DNA of 64,000 nt from an uncultured Marmoricola sp. (GTDB lineage: Bacteria; Actinomycetota; Actinomycetes; Propionibacteriales; Nocardioidaceae). The notes beneath the pieces were generated by a model. The model was not told where the DNA came from. It was given only the letters and a program-made list of their open reading frames with translations, and did no database searches. This document shows positions 31,144-40,135 of this stretch, piece after piece. Made by a program: the position numbers and the translations under genes. The stretch lies in NCBI GenBank assembly GCA_937868075.1, contig CALMLL010000052.1, forward strand, positions 1 through 64,000. The letters run 5' to 3'. Each line of letters starts with the position of its first letter. Position 1 is the stretch's first letter.

Positions 31144-32175
31144 ATGCCCATCGCAACCCCCGAGATTTACGCCCAGATGCTCGACACGGCGAAGGCGAAG
31201 GGTTTTGCCTTCCCCGCGATCAACGTCTCGTCGTCCCAGACCCTCAACGCAGCCCTGCAGGGCTTCGCCGACGCCGGTAGCGACGGCATCATCCAGGTCT
31301 CCACCGGCGGCGCGGAGTACTTCTCCGGCCAGAGCGTGAAGAACATGGTCGTCGGCTCCTGCGCCTTCGCTGCGTACGCCGCCGAGGTGGCCAAGTCCTA
31401 CCCCGTCCACGTGGCCCTGCACACCGACCACTGCCCCAAGGACAAGCTCGACGGGTTCGTCCGCCCCCTGCTCGACATCTCCGCCGAGCGGGTCAAGTCC
31501 GGCCAGGCTCCGCTGTTCCAGTCCCACATGTGGGACGGGTCCGCCGTGCCCCTGGCCGAGAACCTCCAGATCGCTCAGGAACTGCTGGCCAAGGCCGCTG
31601 CGGCCAACATCATCCTCGAGATCGAGGTCGGTGTGGTTGGCGGCGAGGAGGACGGCATCGTCGGTGCGATCGACGAGAAGCTCTACTCCTCTCCCGAGGA
31701 CGCCATCGCCACCGTGCGCGCGCTCGGCGCCGGTGAGAACGGCCGCTACATGACCGCGCTGACGTTCGGAAACGTGCACGGGGTCTACAAGCCGGGCAAC
31801 GTGAAACTGCGTCCGGAGATTCTCAAGGCGGCACAGGAGGCGGTCACTACCGAGCTGGGTCTGGCGGCCGGGTCCCGCCCCTTCGACCTGGTCTTCCACG
31901 GTGGGTCCGGCTCGCTGCCCGAGGAGATCGCGGCTGCGGTCGACTACGGCGTAGTGAAGATGAACGTCGACACCGACACCCAGTACGCCTTCACCCGTCC
32001 GGTTGCCGCGCACATGTTCAACAACTACGACGGGGTCCTGAAGGTCGACGGCGAGGTCGGAAACAAGAAGGTCTACGACCCCCGCTCGTGGGGCAAGGCC
32101 GGTGAGAACGGCATGGCCGCTCGCGTGGTCGAGGCCTGCGCCAACCTGCGCTCCACCGGGCACACCCTGGGCTGA
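31144..32175 (+). CDS. fbaA: Class II fructose-bisphosphate aldolase
   Basis: 343 residues. Zinc and catalytic residues show in VALHTDHCPKDKLDGF near residue 92; LEIEVGVVGGEEDG, TFGNVHGVYKPGNV, DLVFHGGSGS and KMNVDTDTQYAFT complete the class IIA pattern. It cleaves fructose-1,6-bisphosphate in glycolysis and works in reverse in gluconeogenesis. AAGGAG is 5 nt before the ATG at 31144; the in-frame ATG at 31069 lacks conserved sequence. A hairpin terminator follows. Confidence 0.97.
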   Translation: MPIATPEIYAQMLDTAKAKGFAFPAINVSSSQTLNAALQGFADAGSDGIIQVSTGGAEYFSGQSVKNMVVGSCAFAAYAAEVAKSYPVHVALHTDHCPKDKLDGFVRPLLDISAERVKSGQAPLFQSHMWDGSAVPLAENLQIAQELLAKAAAANIILEIEVGVVGGEEDGIVGAIDEKLYSSPEDAIATVRALGAGENGRYMTALTFGNVHGVYKPGNVKLRPEILKAAQEAVTTELGLAAGSRPFDLVFHGGSGSLPEEIAAAVDYGVVKMNVDTDTQYAFTRPVAAHMFNNYDGVLKVDGEVGNKKVYDPRSWGKAGENGMAARVVEACANLRSTGHTLG

Positions 32176-32182
32176 TCGCAGT

Positions 32183-32212
32183 AGGTCCCCGTCCTTGACT
32201 GGGCGGGGACCT
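32183..32212 (+). terminator. Hairpin after fbaA
   Basis: AGGTCCCCG, 12 nt, CGGGGACCT: a perfect 9-bp stem just after the fbaA stop, without a clear T-run. It separates fbaA from the DUF3151 gene. Confidence 0.6.
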
Positions 32213-32226
32213 GGCAGGCTGGCCCC

Positions 32227-32649
32227 ATGGCGTACGACGACTTGATGGCCGGCCCCCCGGCGACCCTGCTCCCGATCGATCCGGCTGCGGCCGACCTGGT
32301 GAGTGCCCCCGCTCACGATGTGGTGCGCCGTCACCCCGAGTCCCCGTTGGCGTGGGCGACCCTGGCCGAGGAGGCTCTGTCGGACGCTGCCGTCGATGAC
32401 GTGACCGCTTATGCCTATGCCCGGGTCGGCTATCACCGCAGCCTGGACCTCCTGCGCAGGAACGGCTGGAAGGGCCACGGCCCGGTGCCGTGGCATCACG
32501 AGCCCAACCGCGGCTTCCTCCGCGCGTTGGCGGCTCTGGCGACCGCGGCCGGTCGGATCGGTGAGCGCGCCGAGGAAGAACGCTGCTGGCAGTTCCTCTC
32601 CGATTCCAGCGCCGAAGCCGCAGCCCAGTTACAAGGGCAGAACGGCTAG
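32227..32649 (+). CDS. DUF3151 family protein
   Basis: 140 residues, all-helical in appearance (LAEEALSDAAVDDVTAYAYARVGYH in two pieces, then GWKGHGPVPWHHEPNRGFLRAL). DUF3151 proteins occur next to fba in many actinobacteria, for example Rv0360c as I recall it. Function unknown. CAGGCT lies 6 nt before the ATG, so it may also be expressed as a leaderless message. Confidence 0.8.
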   Translation: MAYDDLMAGPPATLLPIDPAAADLVSAPAHDVVRRHPESPLAWATLAEEALSDAAVDDVTAYAYARVGYHRSLDLLRRNGWKGHGPVPWHHEPNRGFLRALAALATAAGRIGERAEEERCWQFLSDSSAEAAAQLQGQNG

Positions 32650-32676
32650 GCAAACACCTCGAGGAGGTCGGCCGAT

Positions 32677-33615
32677 CTAACTCGCCTCGACCTCGTCGCC
32701 ATGGTGGGCCAACACCATCTGCAGCGCCCCGGACTGCACGACCCAGCGCTTGGCCCGGTGCGGACCGGTGATCTCGCCGTCTGCGCTGCACCAGAAGTCG
32801 CGTCGACCTCGGATGCTCACGACGCGCCCGCGCACTCGGCGTACGTCCTCGCGCTGTTGATGTTCGCCTTTGCGCAACGTGAGCGCGAACCCGAGGCGCG
32901 ACAACCCTCCGGTGGCGAACGACACCATGACGTCGCCGCGACCGTCCTCCGGCGTGGCGTCAGGGGTAATCGGAGTGCCACCGCCGACGTGGGAGGAGTT
33001 GCCGACCGAGAGCATGAGGACGGGCTGCTTGCGGCTTGAGACGGCGTTTCCGTCCACCAGGATGTCGAGGCGGATCATCTGTGGCCGCAACGCCGCGATC
33101 GCCGCACCGACGGGATAGCCGACCTTGCCCAAGTTCACCGAACCGAGCCGCTGTTTCCACCGGGCGCCATGCCTACTGGCCTGGGCGCTGACACCGGCGT
33201 GGACATTGTTGATGACGATGCCGCCCTCGTCGTCGGTGATCAGGTCGACTGGCCGCAGGTCGCCATCGAGGACGACGGCCACTGCCGCCAGCGTGTCCAG
33301 CGGGATCCCCATCCCTCGGGCGAAGTCGTTGCCGGTCCCCAGCGGGAGGAGGGAGACGGCGGCGCGGTGAAGCAGCCCGGCGTCGTAGAGCGCCTGGACG
33401 ACCGCGTGCAGACTGCCATCACCACCCGCCACGACGACTTGTCGCCCGTCCAACTCGGCGAGGACCTCGGCGAGTTCGTCTGGTGAGGCGGTCGCGGCCA
33501 CCTTCACGTCAGCGCGCTTTCGCATCGCCTCCAAGGCTGGTTCGAGGACCTCGTCCTCGTTGGTGCCAGCGGCGGCGTTGGTGATGACCAGGAGCCTGGC
33601 CGAGGTGGCACTCAT
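32677..33615 (-). CDS. Diacylglycerol kinase-family lipid kinase
   Basis: 312 residues. LLVITNAAAGTNEDE at the N-terminus, VVVAGGDGSLHAVVQAL near 60 and LLPLGTGNDFARGMGIP near 90 are the family signatures; the C-terminal beta domain ends with the SADGEITGPHRAKRW pattern. It phosphorylates a lipid alcohol; the substrate is unknown and could differ from the paralogue at 13.8 kb. The ATG lies 6 nt after TAAGTT on the minus strand. Confidence 0.87.
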   Translation of the reverse strand: MSATSARLLVITNAAAGTNEDEVLEPALEAMRKRADVKVAATASPDELAEVLAELDGRQVVVAGGDGSLHAVVQALYDAGLLHRAAVSLLPLGTGNDFARGMGIPLDTLAAVAVVLDGDLRPVDLITDDEGGIVINNVHAGVSAQASRHGARWKQRLGSVNLGKVGYPVGAAIAALRPQMIRLDILVDGNAVSSRKQPVLMLSVGNSSHVGGGTPITPDATPEDGRGDVMVSFATGGLSRLGFALTLRKGEHQQREDVRRVRGRVVSIRGRRDFWCSADGEITGPHRAKRWVVQSGALQMVLAHHGDEVEAS

Positions 33616-33621
33616 GTGTCG

Positions 33622-33627
33622 AACTTA
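33622..33627 (-). promoter_or_regulatory. -10 box, leaderless lipid-kinase mRNA
   Basis: TAAGTT on the minus strand followed by 6 nt and the ATG at 33615. Confidence 0.45.
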
Positions 33628-33654
33628 GCCCCCGGCATCGACCCGCAGCCTGAC

Positions 33655-35340
33655 TCACTCGTTGCTGAGTCGGATCACGCTGTGTTGGTACTTCCCGTCG
33701 AGCCACGCAGTGATTCCAAGTCCAACCAGCGGCTTGAGGTTCTCCTTGACCGACGGGTCAGCGTCGGCTACCGCGGAGTCGAGCCAGTGCTCGGCGTCGA
33801 AGTTCAGGTAGACGATCTCGGCCGCCGGGTGGCTGGTGCCAACCAGGTTCTTGAAGTCGGCCGTAGAGCCAAGTTTGCCGTCTCCGCTGGCCAGCGCGGT
33901 GACGTAGGCCTGCTGGAAGCCGAAGGCCACCCGACCATCTACGGTTTCCGACACCAGCGTCGGGGCCGCTCGATCGGTGAAGGTTGAACTGCCGCGAAGT
34001 TTGTCGAGTGCGGCTTCGATAGCGGCCGGGTCGCCCTCTGCTAGCAGACCCAACGGCATGGTGCTCGGGTCTGAGGAGTCCGCGGAGGAGTCGAACACTC
34101 CGGGCCCGAAGGCGAACGCGGTCCGAGTGCCGAAGAGGGTTTCCATGTCGGCGATGCTGAGGCCGAGGTCCTGCTCCAAACTCTTCACGAAATCCGACGT
34201 CGGGAAACCAAAGGTGGAGAGTTCGTCGAAGAAGTCCGAGACCCACCCCTTCTTGAAGGCGGCCGAAGCAACCATGGCGCTGTCGGCAGGCAACCCGGCC
34301 ACGAGCGAGTCGACGTTCGCGCCGGTTGCCAGCAGCACCTTGTCGCTGCTGACGGCCAACTCCGCCTGCAGGGCCCCGTCGACGAACCCGATCGACGCGG
34401 CCCCGCCTGCGTAGTCCTCCAGTTGCTTGCGGGTCTCATCAGAGATTGTCGGCTCTTCAGGCACGGCGGAACCAGGCCCGAGGTTCGGGTCGTTGAGGAA
34501 CTTCTGGCACTTGGCGGATGCGGGTCGCTTGCAGTGCTTGTCGTACGCCTTGAAGTACTCGTCCTCGGAGACGCCGGGACCACTCATCCCGGCAGGAGAG
34601 GACATGAGGTCCCCGAGGCCGGAGTCGATCAGCGCTTTGCCGGCCGCAGGTGAGGAATACATCGTCACGATGCCGGGATCCCCCAGTTGTCCGATCCAGG
34701 TCTGGAAGGTCTTGTCGTCGGCAAGTGAGCCGCGCGCGGCATCAGCGATGACTTTCTCGGCTTGGCTGGCCTTCTCGCCAAGGACGGCCCAGTCGCCGTC
34801 GACGGCAAAGCCGATGTCGCCGGCGCATGCGCTGATGGCCTTCAAACCGGTCTTGGCGGCGGCTTCGTCGGTGACCTGGACGACCCCGACCACGGTGGGA
34901 GTCTTCTCCCCTAGATCGACGAGTGCCACCGAGGCGCGGGCGCCGAGCCAGGGCTCGACGTCCTTGGCGAAGTCGAGATTCTTGCACTTGGAATCTTTGG
35001 TCAGGGCGTCGAACCAGTTCTTGGAGGCCTTGTCTTGGGCGTCGAGCGACAGGTCCCGCTTGATTGTCGGGAAGCGCTTGAGGAACTGGTAGGCCTCGAT
35101 CTTCTGGCTTGCGGACGGGTCAAGGTCGACGGCGAGATAGGCGATTGTGGAAGCCGGGAGTGCTTCGGCCGGCTGGGCCCCCGGGAGCAGGAAGCTCTTG
35201 ACCGCCCAGGCGCCCCCGACCACGGCGAGTACGCCGGCGATGGCCCCCGCGATCAACAGCGGTCGGCGGCTCTTGCGTACTGGTTGAACCGCCATCGGCT
35301 CGATGGGCAGCCCGAGTTCCTCGGTCGGTGTGGATGACAT
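33655..35340 (-). CDS. DUF3352 membrane-anchored protein
   Basis: 561 residues from the ATG at 35340. Short cytoplasmic N-terminus, one transmembrane segment (LLIAGAIAGVLAVVGGAWAV), then a large extracytoplasmic part beginning EALPASTIAYLAVDLDPSAS, the typical opening of DUF3352. Repeated LPADSAMV/ALPAST-type beta-alpha units follow. Function unknown; the family is widespread in actinobacteria. It diverges from purA across 193 nt. Confidence 0.78.
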   Translation of the reverse strand: MSSTPTEELGLPIEPMAVQPVRKSRRPLLIAGAIAGVLAVVGGAWAVKSFLLPGAQPAEALPASTIAYLAVDLDPSASQKIEAYQFLKRFPTIKRDLSLDAQDKASKNWFDALTKDSKCKNLDFAKDVEPWLGARASVALVDLGEKTPTVVGVVQVTDEAAAKTGLKAISACAGDIGFAVDGDWAVLGEKASQAEKVIADAARGSLADDKTFQTWIGQLGDPGIVTMYSSPAAGKALIDSGLGDLMSSPAGMSGPGVSEDEYFKAYDKHCKRPASAKCQKFLNDPNLGPGSAVPEEPTISDETRKQLEDYAGGAASIGFVDGALQAELAVSSDKVLLATGANVDSLVAGLPADSAMVASAAFKKGWVSDFFDELSTFGFPTSDFVKSLEQDLGLSIADMETLFGTRTAFAFGPGVFDSSADSSDPSTMPLGLLAEGDPAAIEAALDKLRGSSTFTDRAAPTLVSETVDGRVAFGFQQAYVTALASGDGKLGSTADFKNLVGTSHPAAEIVYLNFDAEHWLDSAVADADPSVKENLKPLVGLGITAWLDGKYQHSVIRLSNE

Positions 35341-35482
35341 GGTGTTCCCCGTTCGGCGCACCCGAGGTGCTCCCCCCGGCCGAATGAGCATAACTCCATC
35401 GAGATGCAGCGTGCGTCCGCTATGTCCGGATCTGGAGAGCGGCAGCGCCGACCGCGGTCCGGGGACTCACCAGCGACTAGGG

Positions 35483-35496
35483 TGACCCCCGGGTCA
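35483..35496. promoter_or_regulatory. Palindrome upstream of purA
   Basis: TGACCC-CC-GGGTCA, perfect 6-bp arms. It directly follows a -10-like TAGGGT (35478-35483) and would cover the transcription start of purA, so it could be an operator. No regulator is known for it. Confidence 0.35.
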
Positions 35497-35533
35497 GGTG
35501 CAGATCCGCGGCGCGGCGAAAGAGGGACGACAC

Positions 35534-36814
35534 ATGCCAGCCATCGTGGTGCTCGGCGCCCAGTGGGGCGACGAGGGCAAAGGCAAGGCCACCGATCTGT
35601 TGGCGACGACAGAGACGATCGACTTCGTCGTACGCACCAGCGGTGGGCACAACGCCGGCCACACGATCGTGGTGAACGGCCAGAAGTTCGCCACCCACCT
35701 GCTACCCAGCGGCATCCTGACCCCCGGGGCCACCTCTGTGATCGCCAACGGCGTCGTGGTCTCGCCGGAGGCGCTCTTCCGCGAACTCGATGCGCTGCTG
35801 GCTCGCGATGTGGAGTTGGGTCCGTTGGTGATCAGCGCCAATGCCCACATCATCGCGCCCTACCACTCGGTGATCGACCGGGTCACCGAGCGGTTCCTCG
35901 GCAAGAACCAGATCGGCACGACCGGTCGCGGGATCGGGCCGGCGTACGCCGACAAGGTCAATCGGATCGGGATCCGCATCGCTGACCTCTTCGACGAGGG
36001 GATTCTGCGGGCGAAGGTGGCCGGGGCGCTCGACGTCCGCAACCAGTTGCTCGCCAAGGTCTACAACCGGCGGGCGGTCAGCATCGAGGCGACCGTCGAG
36101 GAGTTGCAGTCCTACACCGAACGTCTCCGCCCGATGGTGAGAGACACGTCGCTGCTGCTCAACACGGCTCTCGACGAGGGCAAGACGGTGCTCTTCGAGG
36201 GCGCCCAGGCGACCATGCTCGACGTCGACCATGGCACCTATCCGTTCGTGACCTCCTCCTCGCCGGTCGCGGGCGGGGTCTGCATCGGCGCCGGCGTCGG
36301 CCCGACCCGCATCGACCGGGTGATCGGGGTGATCAAGGCCTACACGACGCGAGTCGGGTCGGGTCCGTTCCCCACCGAGTTGTTCGACGAGAACGGCGAG
36401 CGGTTGTGGAACATCGGCGGCGAGGTCGGTGTCTCCACCGGCCGCAACCGCCGTTGCGGCTGGTACGACGCCGTCATCGCCCGCTACGCCACCCGGGTCA
36501 ACGGGCTCACCGACCTTTTCCTCACCAAACTCGACGTGCTCTCAAGTTGGGACAAGATCCCGGTGTGCGTGGCCTACGAGGTCGACGGGATCCGTTACGA
36601 CGAGATGCCGATGACCCAGACCGAGTTCCACCACGCCACACCTATCTATGAAGAACTCGACGGGTGGGGTGTGGACATCTCCGCGGCCCGCGACTGGGAC
36701 GACCTCCCCGCCAACGCCCAGCGCTATGTGCGGGCGCTGGAGGAGATGTCGGGGACCCGGATCTGGGCGGTCGGTGTCGGACCAGGTCGCGACCAGACCG
36801 TCGTGGTCGCCTAG
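35534..36814 (+). CDS. purA: Adenylosuccinate synthetase
   Basis: 426 residues. [17 protein letters not shown] at the N-terminus contains the GTP-binding and catalytic Asp region, [12 protein letters not shown] carries the catalytic His, and [13 protein letters not shown] the IMP-binding part. It makes adenylosuccinate from IMP, aspartate and GTP, the first step toward AMP. The ATG at 35534 begins the conserved sequence after AGAGGGACGACAC; the frame extends upstream but without homology. First of the purine genes in the window. Confidence 0.97.
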   Translation: MPAIVVLGAQWGDEGKGKATDLLATTETIDFVVRTSGGHNAGHTIVVNGQKFATHLLPSGILTPGATSVIANGVVVSPEALFRELDALLARDVELGPLVISANAHIIAPYHSVIDRVTERFLGKNQIGTTGRGIGPAYADKVNRIGIRIADLFDEGILRAKVAGALDVRNQLLAKVYNRRAVSIEATVEELQSYTERLRPMVRDTSLLLNTALDEGKTVLFEGAQATMLDVDHGTYPFVTSSSPVAGGVCIGAGVGPTRIDRVIGVIKAYTTRVGSGPFPTELFDENGERLWNIGGEVGVSTGRNRRCGWYDAVIARYATRVNGLTDLFLTKLDVLSSWDKIPVCVAYEVDGIRYDEMPMTQTEFHHATPIYEELDGWGVDISAARDWDDLPANAQRYVRALEEMSGTRIWAVGVGPGRDQTVVVA

Positions 36815-36846
36815 CAGCCAGGGCGTGGCCAAGGCCGCAGAGCAAC

Positions 36847-36852
36847 TAGGCT
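36847..36852 (+). promoter_or_regulatory. -10 box, leaderless purD mRNA
   Basis: TAGGCT, then 8 nt, then the GTG at 36861. Confidence 0.45.
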
Positions 36853-36860
36853 TGCGGCAC

Positions 36861-38135
36861 GTGAGGACCCTTGTGATCGGCTCTGGGGGCCGCGAGCACG
36901 CGTTGGCGTTGGCTCTGGCCCGTGACGAGGGGGCCCAAGTGCATGCGGCACCGGGCAATCCCGGGATGGCGGCTGTGGCTCACCTGCATCCGGTCGATGC
37001 GATGGATCCGGTGGCTGTTGCCGACCTTGCCCGCCGGGTGGAAGCCGATCTTGTCGTGATCGGACCTGAGGCGCCGCTGGTGGCTGGGGTCGCCGACGCG
37101 ATCCGCGCCGCCGGCATCGCGGTCTATGGACCCTCGCGCGCGGCTGCTCGGCTTGAGGGCTCCAAGGCGTTCGCCAAGGACGTGATGGCCGCTGCCGGGG
37201 TGCCCACAGCGCGTTCTCGAGTCTGCACCGATCAGGATCAGGTCGCTGCCGCGTTGGCCGCGTTCGGGCCGCCGTACGTCGTCAAGGACGACGGCCTGGC
37301 CGCGGGCAAAGGCGTGCTGGTCACCAACGACCACGACGCGGCGATGGCCCACGCGGCTTCGTGCGGGACCGTGGTGATCGAGGAGTTCCTCAACGGCCCG
37401 GAGTTCTCGCTGTTCGCCGTCTGCGACGGCACCACGGCCCGGGCACTGCAGCCGGCTCAGGACTTCAAGCGCATCTTCGAGGGAGGTCGGGGCCCCAACA
37501 CCGGCGGGATGGGCTCCTACAGCCCGCTGCCGTGGACCCCACCGACGATCGCCCAGGACATCCTCGAGACAGTCGTGCAGCCCACGTTGGCTGAGATGAG
37601 CCGCCGTGGAGCCCCCTTCGTGGGCACGTTGTACGTCGGCCTCGCCCTGACCGCCGCCGGCCCGAGAGTCATCGAGTTCAACTGCCGCTTCGGCGACCCC
37701 GACATCCAACCCGTCCTGGCACTGTTGGAGTCCTCCTTGGGAGACCTGTTGTTGGCCGCCGCCACCGGGCGGCTTTCGGAAACGGATCCACCCGCGTTCG
37801 GTGAAGGCGCGGCTGTGACTGTGGTCATGGCGAGCCGGGGCTATCCCGAAGGCTCCTCCAGCGGAGACGTCATCGTGGGCACCGAGACATTGACCAAGGA
37901 GCACGACGTCAATGTCATCCATGCCGGCACCGCGATGGCCGGCGGCCGGTTGGTGACTGCAGGCGGCCGGGTGCTCACCGTCACAGCCACCGGCGCCGAT
38001 ATCGCCGATGCCCGCGCCAAGGCCTACGAAGGGATCAACTCCATCTCCTTCCCCGGCGCCCAGTGGCGTCGAGACATCGCCGCCGAACCGCTCGGCGTTG
38101 TCGAAGGCGCGGCCCTAGTGGAGGAGAACCGATGA
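36861..38135 (+). CDS. purD: Phosphoribosylamine-glycine ligase (GARS)
   Basis: 424 residues, GTG start. TLVIGSGGREHALALAL is the N-terminal PurD signature; ATP-grasp motifs follow: VVKDDGLAAGKGVLV near 142, GRGPNTGGMGSYSPLP near 210 and IEFNCRFGDPDIQPV near 270. It makes GAR from phosphoribosylamine and glycine. The start follows TAGGCT by 8 nt with no clear ribosome site, and the stop overlaps purB by 4 nt (ATGA), so the two enzymes are translated together. Confidence 0.96.
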   Translation: MRTLVIGSGGREHALALALARDEGAQVHAAPGNPGMAAVAHLHPVDAMDPVAVADLARRVEADLVVIGPEAPLVAGVADAIRAAGIAVYGPSRAAARLEGSKAFAKDVMAAAGVPTARSRVCTDQDQVAAALAAFGPPYVVKDDGLAAGKGVLVTNDHDAAMAHAASCGTVVIEEFLNGPEFSLFAVCDGTTARALQPAQDFKRIFEGGRGPNTGGMGSYSPLPWTPPTIAQDILETVVQPTLAEMSRRGAPFVGTLYVGLALTAAGPRVIEFNCRFGDPDIQPVLALLESSLGDLLLAAATGRLSETDPPAFGEGAAVTVVMASRGYPEGSSSGDVIVGTETLTKEHDVNVIHAGTAMAGGRLVTAGGRVLTVTATGADIADARAKAYEGINSISFPGAQWRRDIAAEPLGVVEGAALVEENR

Positions 38136-39550
38136 GTGTCCCCAACGTGCTCGCCACCCGGTACGCCGCCGCCGACATGGCCGCGATCTGGTCTCCCGAA
38201 CACAAGGTGGTGCTGGAGCGTCACCTGTGGCTGGCCGTGTTGCGGGCGCAACGCGACCTCGGAGTGGAGGTGCCCGAGGGCGCCATCGAGGCCTACGAGA
38301 GTGTTGTCGACAAGGTCGACCTGGCCTCTATCGCGGCTCGGGAGCGGGTCACCCGCCACGACGTGAAGGCCCGCATCGAGGAGTTCTCCGCGCTGGCCGG
38401 CCACGAGCAGATCCACAAGGGCATGACCTCGCGGGACCTGACCGAGAACGTCGAACAACTCCAGATGCTGCACAGCCTGGGACTTGTCCGCCAACGGATG
38501 ATCGCCACCGTGGCGCGGCTCGGCCGACTGGCCGCCGAGCACGAGGCCACGGTCATGGCCGGGCGTTCCCACAATGTGGCCGCGCAGGCGACCACCCTGG
38601 GCAAGCGGTTCGCCTCGGTGGCCGAGGAGATGCTGGTCTCTTTGCAGCGCCTCGACGACCTGGTGGCCCGCTATCCCCTGCGCGGGATCAAAGGTCCGAT
38701 GGGTACCGCGCAAGACATGCTGGATCTGCTCGGCGGGGACCCGGCCAGGCTGGCCGACCTCGAACAGCGGGTGGCGGCTCACCTGGGCTTCGAGCACGTG
38801 TTCACCAGCGTCGGCCAGGTCTATCCGCGGTCGTTGGACTTCGACGTGGTCAGCACGCTGGTCCAGATTGCTGCGGGTCCCGCCAACCTGGCCACCACGA
38901 TCCGGCTCATGGCCGGCATCGAACTGGTGACCGAGGGTTTCAAGGAGGGCCAGGTGGGCTCCTCGGCGATGCCGCACAAGATGAACACCCGCTCCTGCGA
39001 GCGGGTGAACGGACTCGCGGTGATCCTGCGCGGCTACCTCTCGATGGTGGGGGAGTTGGCCGGGGACCAATGGAACGAAGGCGACGTCTCCTGCTCCGTC
39101 GTACGCCGGGTGGCCTTGCCGGATGCCTTCTTCGCCCTCGACGGGCTCTTCCAGACCTTCTTGACCGTGCTCGATGAGTTCGGGGCGTTCCCCGCGGTGA
39201 TCCAGCGCGAACTCGACCGCTACCTGCCGTTCCTGACGACCACCAAGGTGTTGATGACCGCGGTGCGCAACGGCGTCGGTCGCGAGGCGGCGCACGAGGC
39301 GATCAAGGAGCATGCGGTCGCGGTGGCCCTGGAGATGCGACAAGGGCGAGGCGACAACGACCTCTACGACCGCCTTGCCGCCGATCCGAGGTTGGGCCTG
39401 ACCAGGGACCAGATCGGCGAACTCGTGGCCGACCCGATCGAGTTCACAGGGGCGGCCCGCGACCAGGTGGCAGGTGTGGTGGCCCGCATCGAGGCGTTGG
39501 CGCAGGCCGATCCGGTGGCCGCGGCGTACTCCCCGGGCGAGATCCTCTAG
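38132..39550 (+). CDS. purB: Adenylosuccinate lyase
   Basis: 472 residues. The superfamily signature GSSAMPHKMNTRSCE near residue 275 carries the flexible catalytic loop; AGRSHNVAAQATTLGKRF contains the catalytic His, and HKGMTSRDLTENVEQLQ the substrate site. It acts twice in purine synthesis, on SAICAR and on adenylosuccinate. The ATG overlaps the purD stop. Its own stop overlaps the end of the convergent DUF421 gene by 4 nt. Confidence 0.96.
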   Translation: MSVPNVLATRYAAADMAAIWSPEHKVVLERHLWLAVLRAQRDLGVEVPEGAIEAYESVVDKVDLASIAARERVTRHDVKARIEEFSALAGHEQIHKGMTSRDLTENVEQLQMLHSLGLVRQRMIATVARLGRLAAEHEATVMAGRSHNVAAQATTLGKRFASVAEEMLVSLQRLDDLVARYPLRGIKGPMGTAQDMLDLLGGDPARLADLEQRVAAHLGFEHVFTSVGQVYPRSLDFDVVSTLVQIAAGPANLATTIRLMAGIELVTEGFKEGQVGSSAMPHKMNTRSCERVNGLAVILRGYLSMVGELAGDQWNEGDVSCSVVRRVALPDAFFALDGLFQTFLTVLDEFGAFPAVIQRELDRYLPFLTTTKVLMTAVRNGVGREAAHEAIKEHAVAVALEMRQGRGDNDLYDRLAADPRLGLTRDQIGELVADPIEFTGAARDQVAGVVARIEALAQADPVAAAYSPGEIL

Positions 39551-40110
39551 CTGCTGCGGGCGAGAAGGAGGTCGATCTTGGCCTCCAGTCGCCGCAGTTC
39601 GCCAACCGTGGCCGGCCGGACATCCTCGCGGGGCTCGATGGTCAACGACCCTCCGGCCTCCAACGTCACGCTCTTGAGGTCGCTGGCGTCATAGGCGCCC
39701 TGGCGGCGCATTGCCACCTCGACATCGGTGACGGCCACCCCTTCACGACGCAACGCCCGCTGGTCCCAGACCCCGTCGGCCAGCAGCGGGGTGGCGGTGC
39801 CCTCCAAGAGTCGGGAGGCGGGTTCGTAGCGGCTGACCATGCGAGAGATCACCGCATTGAGCAGCACCAGGAACCCGGCCCCGATCAGGCCCCCGATGAG
39901 GGTGTTGTCGTTGCCGATCACGGCGTTCTGCACGACGTTGGACAGCAACAGCATCACCACGAGGTCGAAGGTGTTGAGTTGGGCCAGATCCCGCTTCCCG
40001 GCCAGTCGAAGCAGCAGCGCGATCACCAGGTAGACCGCTGCGGTGCGCACCAGTTTCTCGGGCACGGACATGGACAGGTGCATCAGGTCGTTCCACATGG
40101 AGCTCATCAT
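39547..40110 (-). CDS. DUF421 (YetF-like) membrane protein
   Basis: 187 residues from the first of two ATGs at 40110; starts at 40107 or 40098 are possible, and a frame to 40152 reaches into purC. Three membrane segments at the N-terminus (AAVYLVIALLLRLAGKRDLA, NTFDLVVMLLLSNVVQNAVIG in part) precede the DUF421 domain with GVAVTDVEVAMRRQGAYDASDLK in two pieces. The family is common in Gram-positives; function unknown, sometimes linked to spores or stress. It diverges from purC. Confidence 0.8.
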   Translation of the reverse strand: MMSSMWNDLMHLSMSVPEKLVRTAAVYLVIALLLRLAGKRDLAQLNTFDLVVMLLLSNVVQNAVIGNDNTLIGGLIGAGFLVLLNAVISRMVSRYEPASRLLEGTATPLLADGVWDQRALRREGVAVTDVEVAMRRQGAYDASDLKSVTLEAGGSLTIEPREDVRPATVGELRRLEAKIDLLLARSS

Positions 40111-40122
40111 GAGCCCGCTTTG

Positions 40123-40128
40123 TAGGGT
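40123..40128 (+). promoter_or_regulatory. -10 box, leaderless purC mRNA
   Basis: TAGGGT, then 7 nt, then the ATG at 40136. Confidence 0.5.
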
Positions 40129-40135
40129 TTGAACC

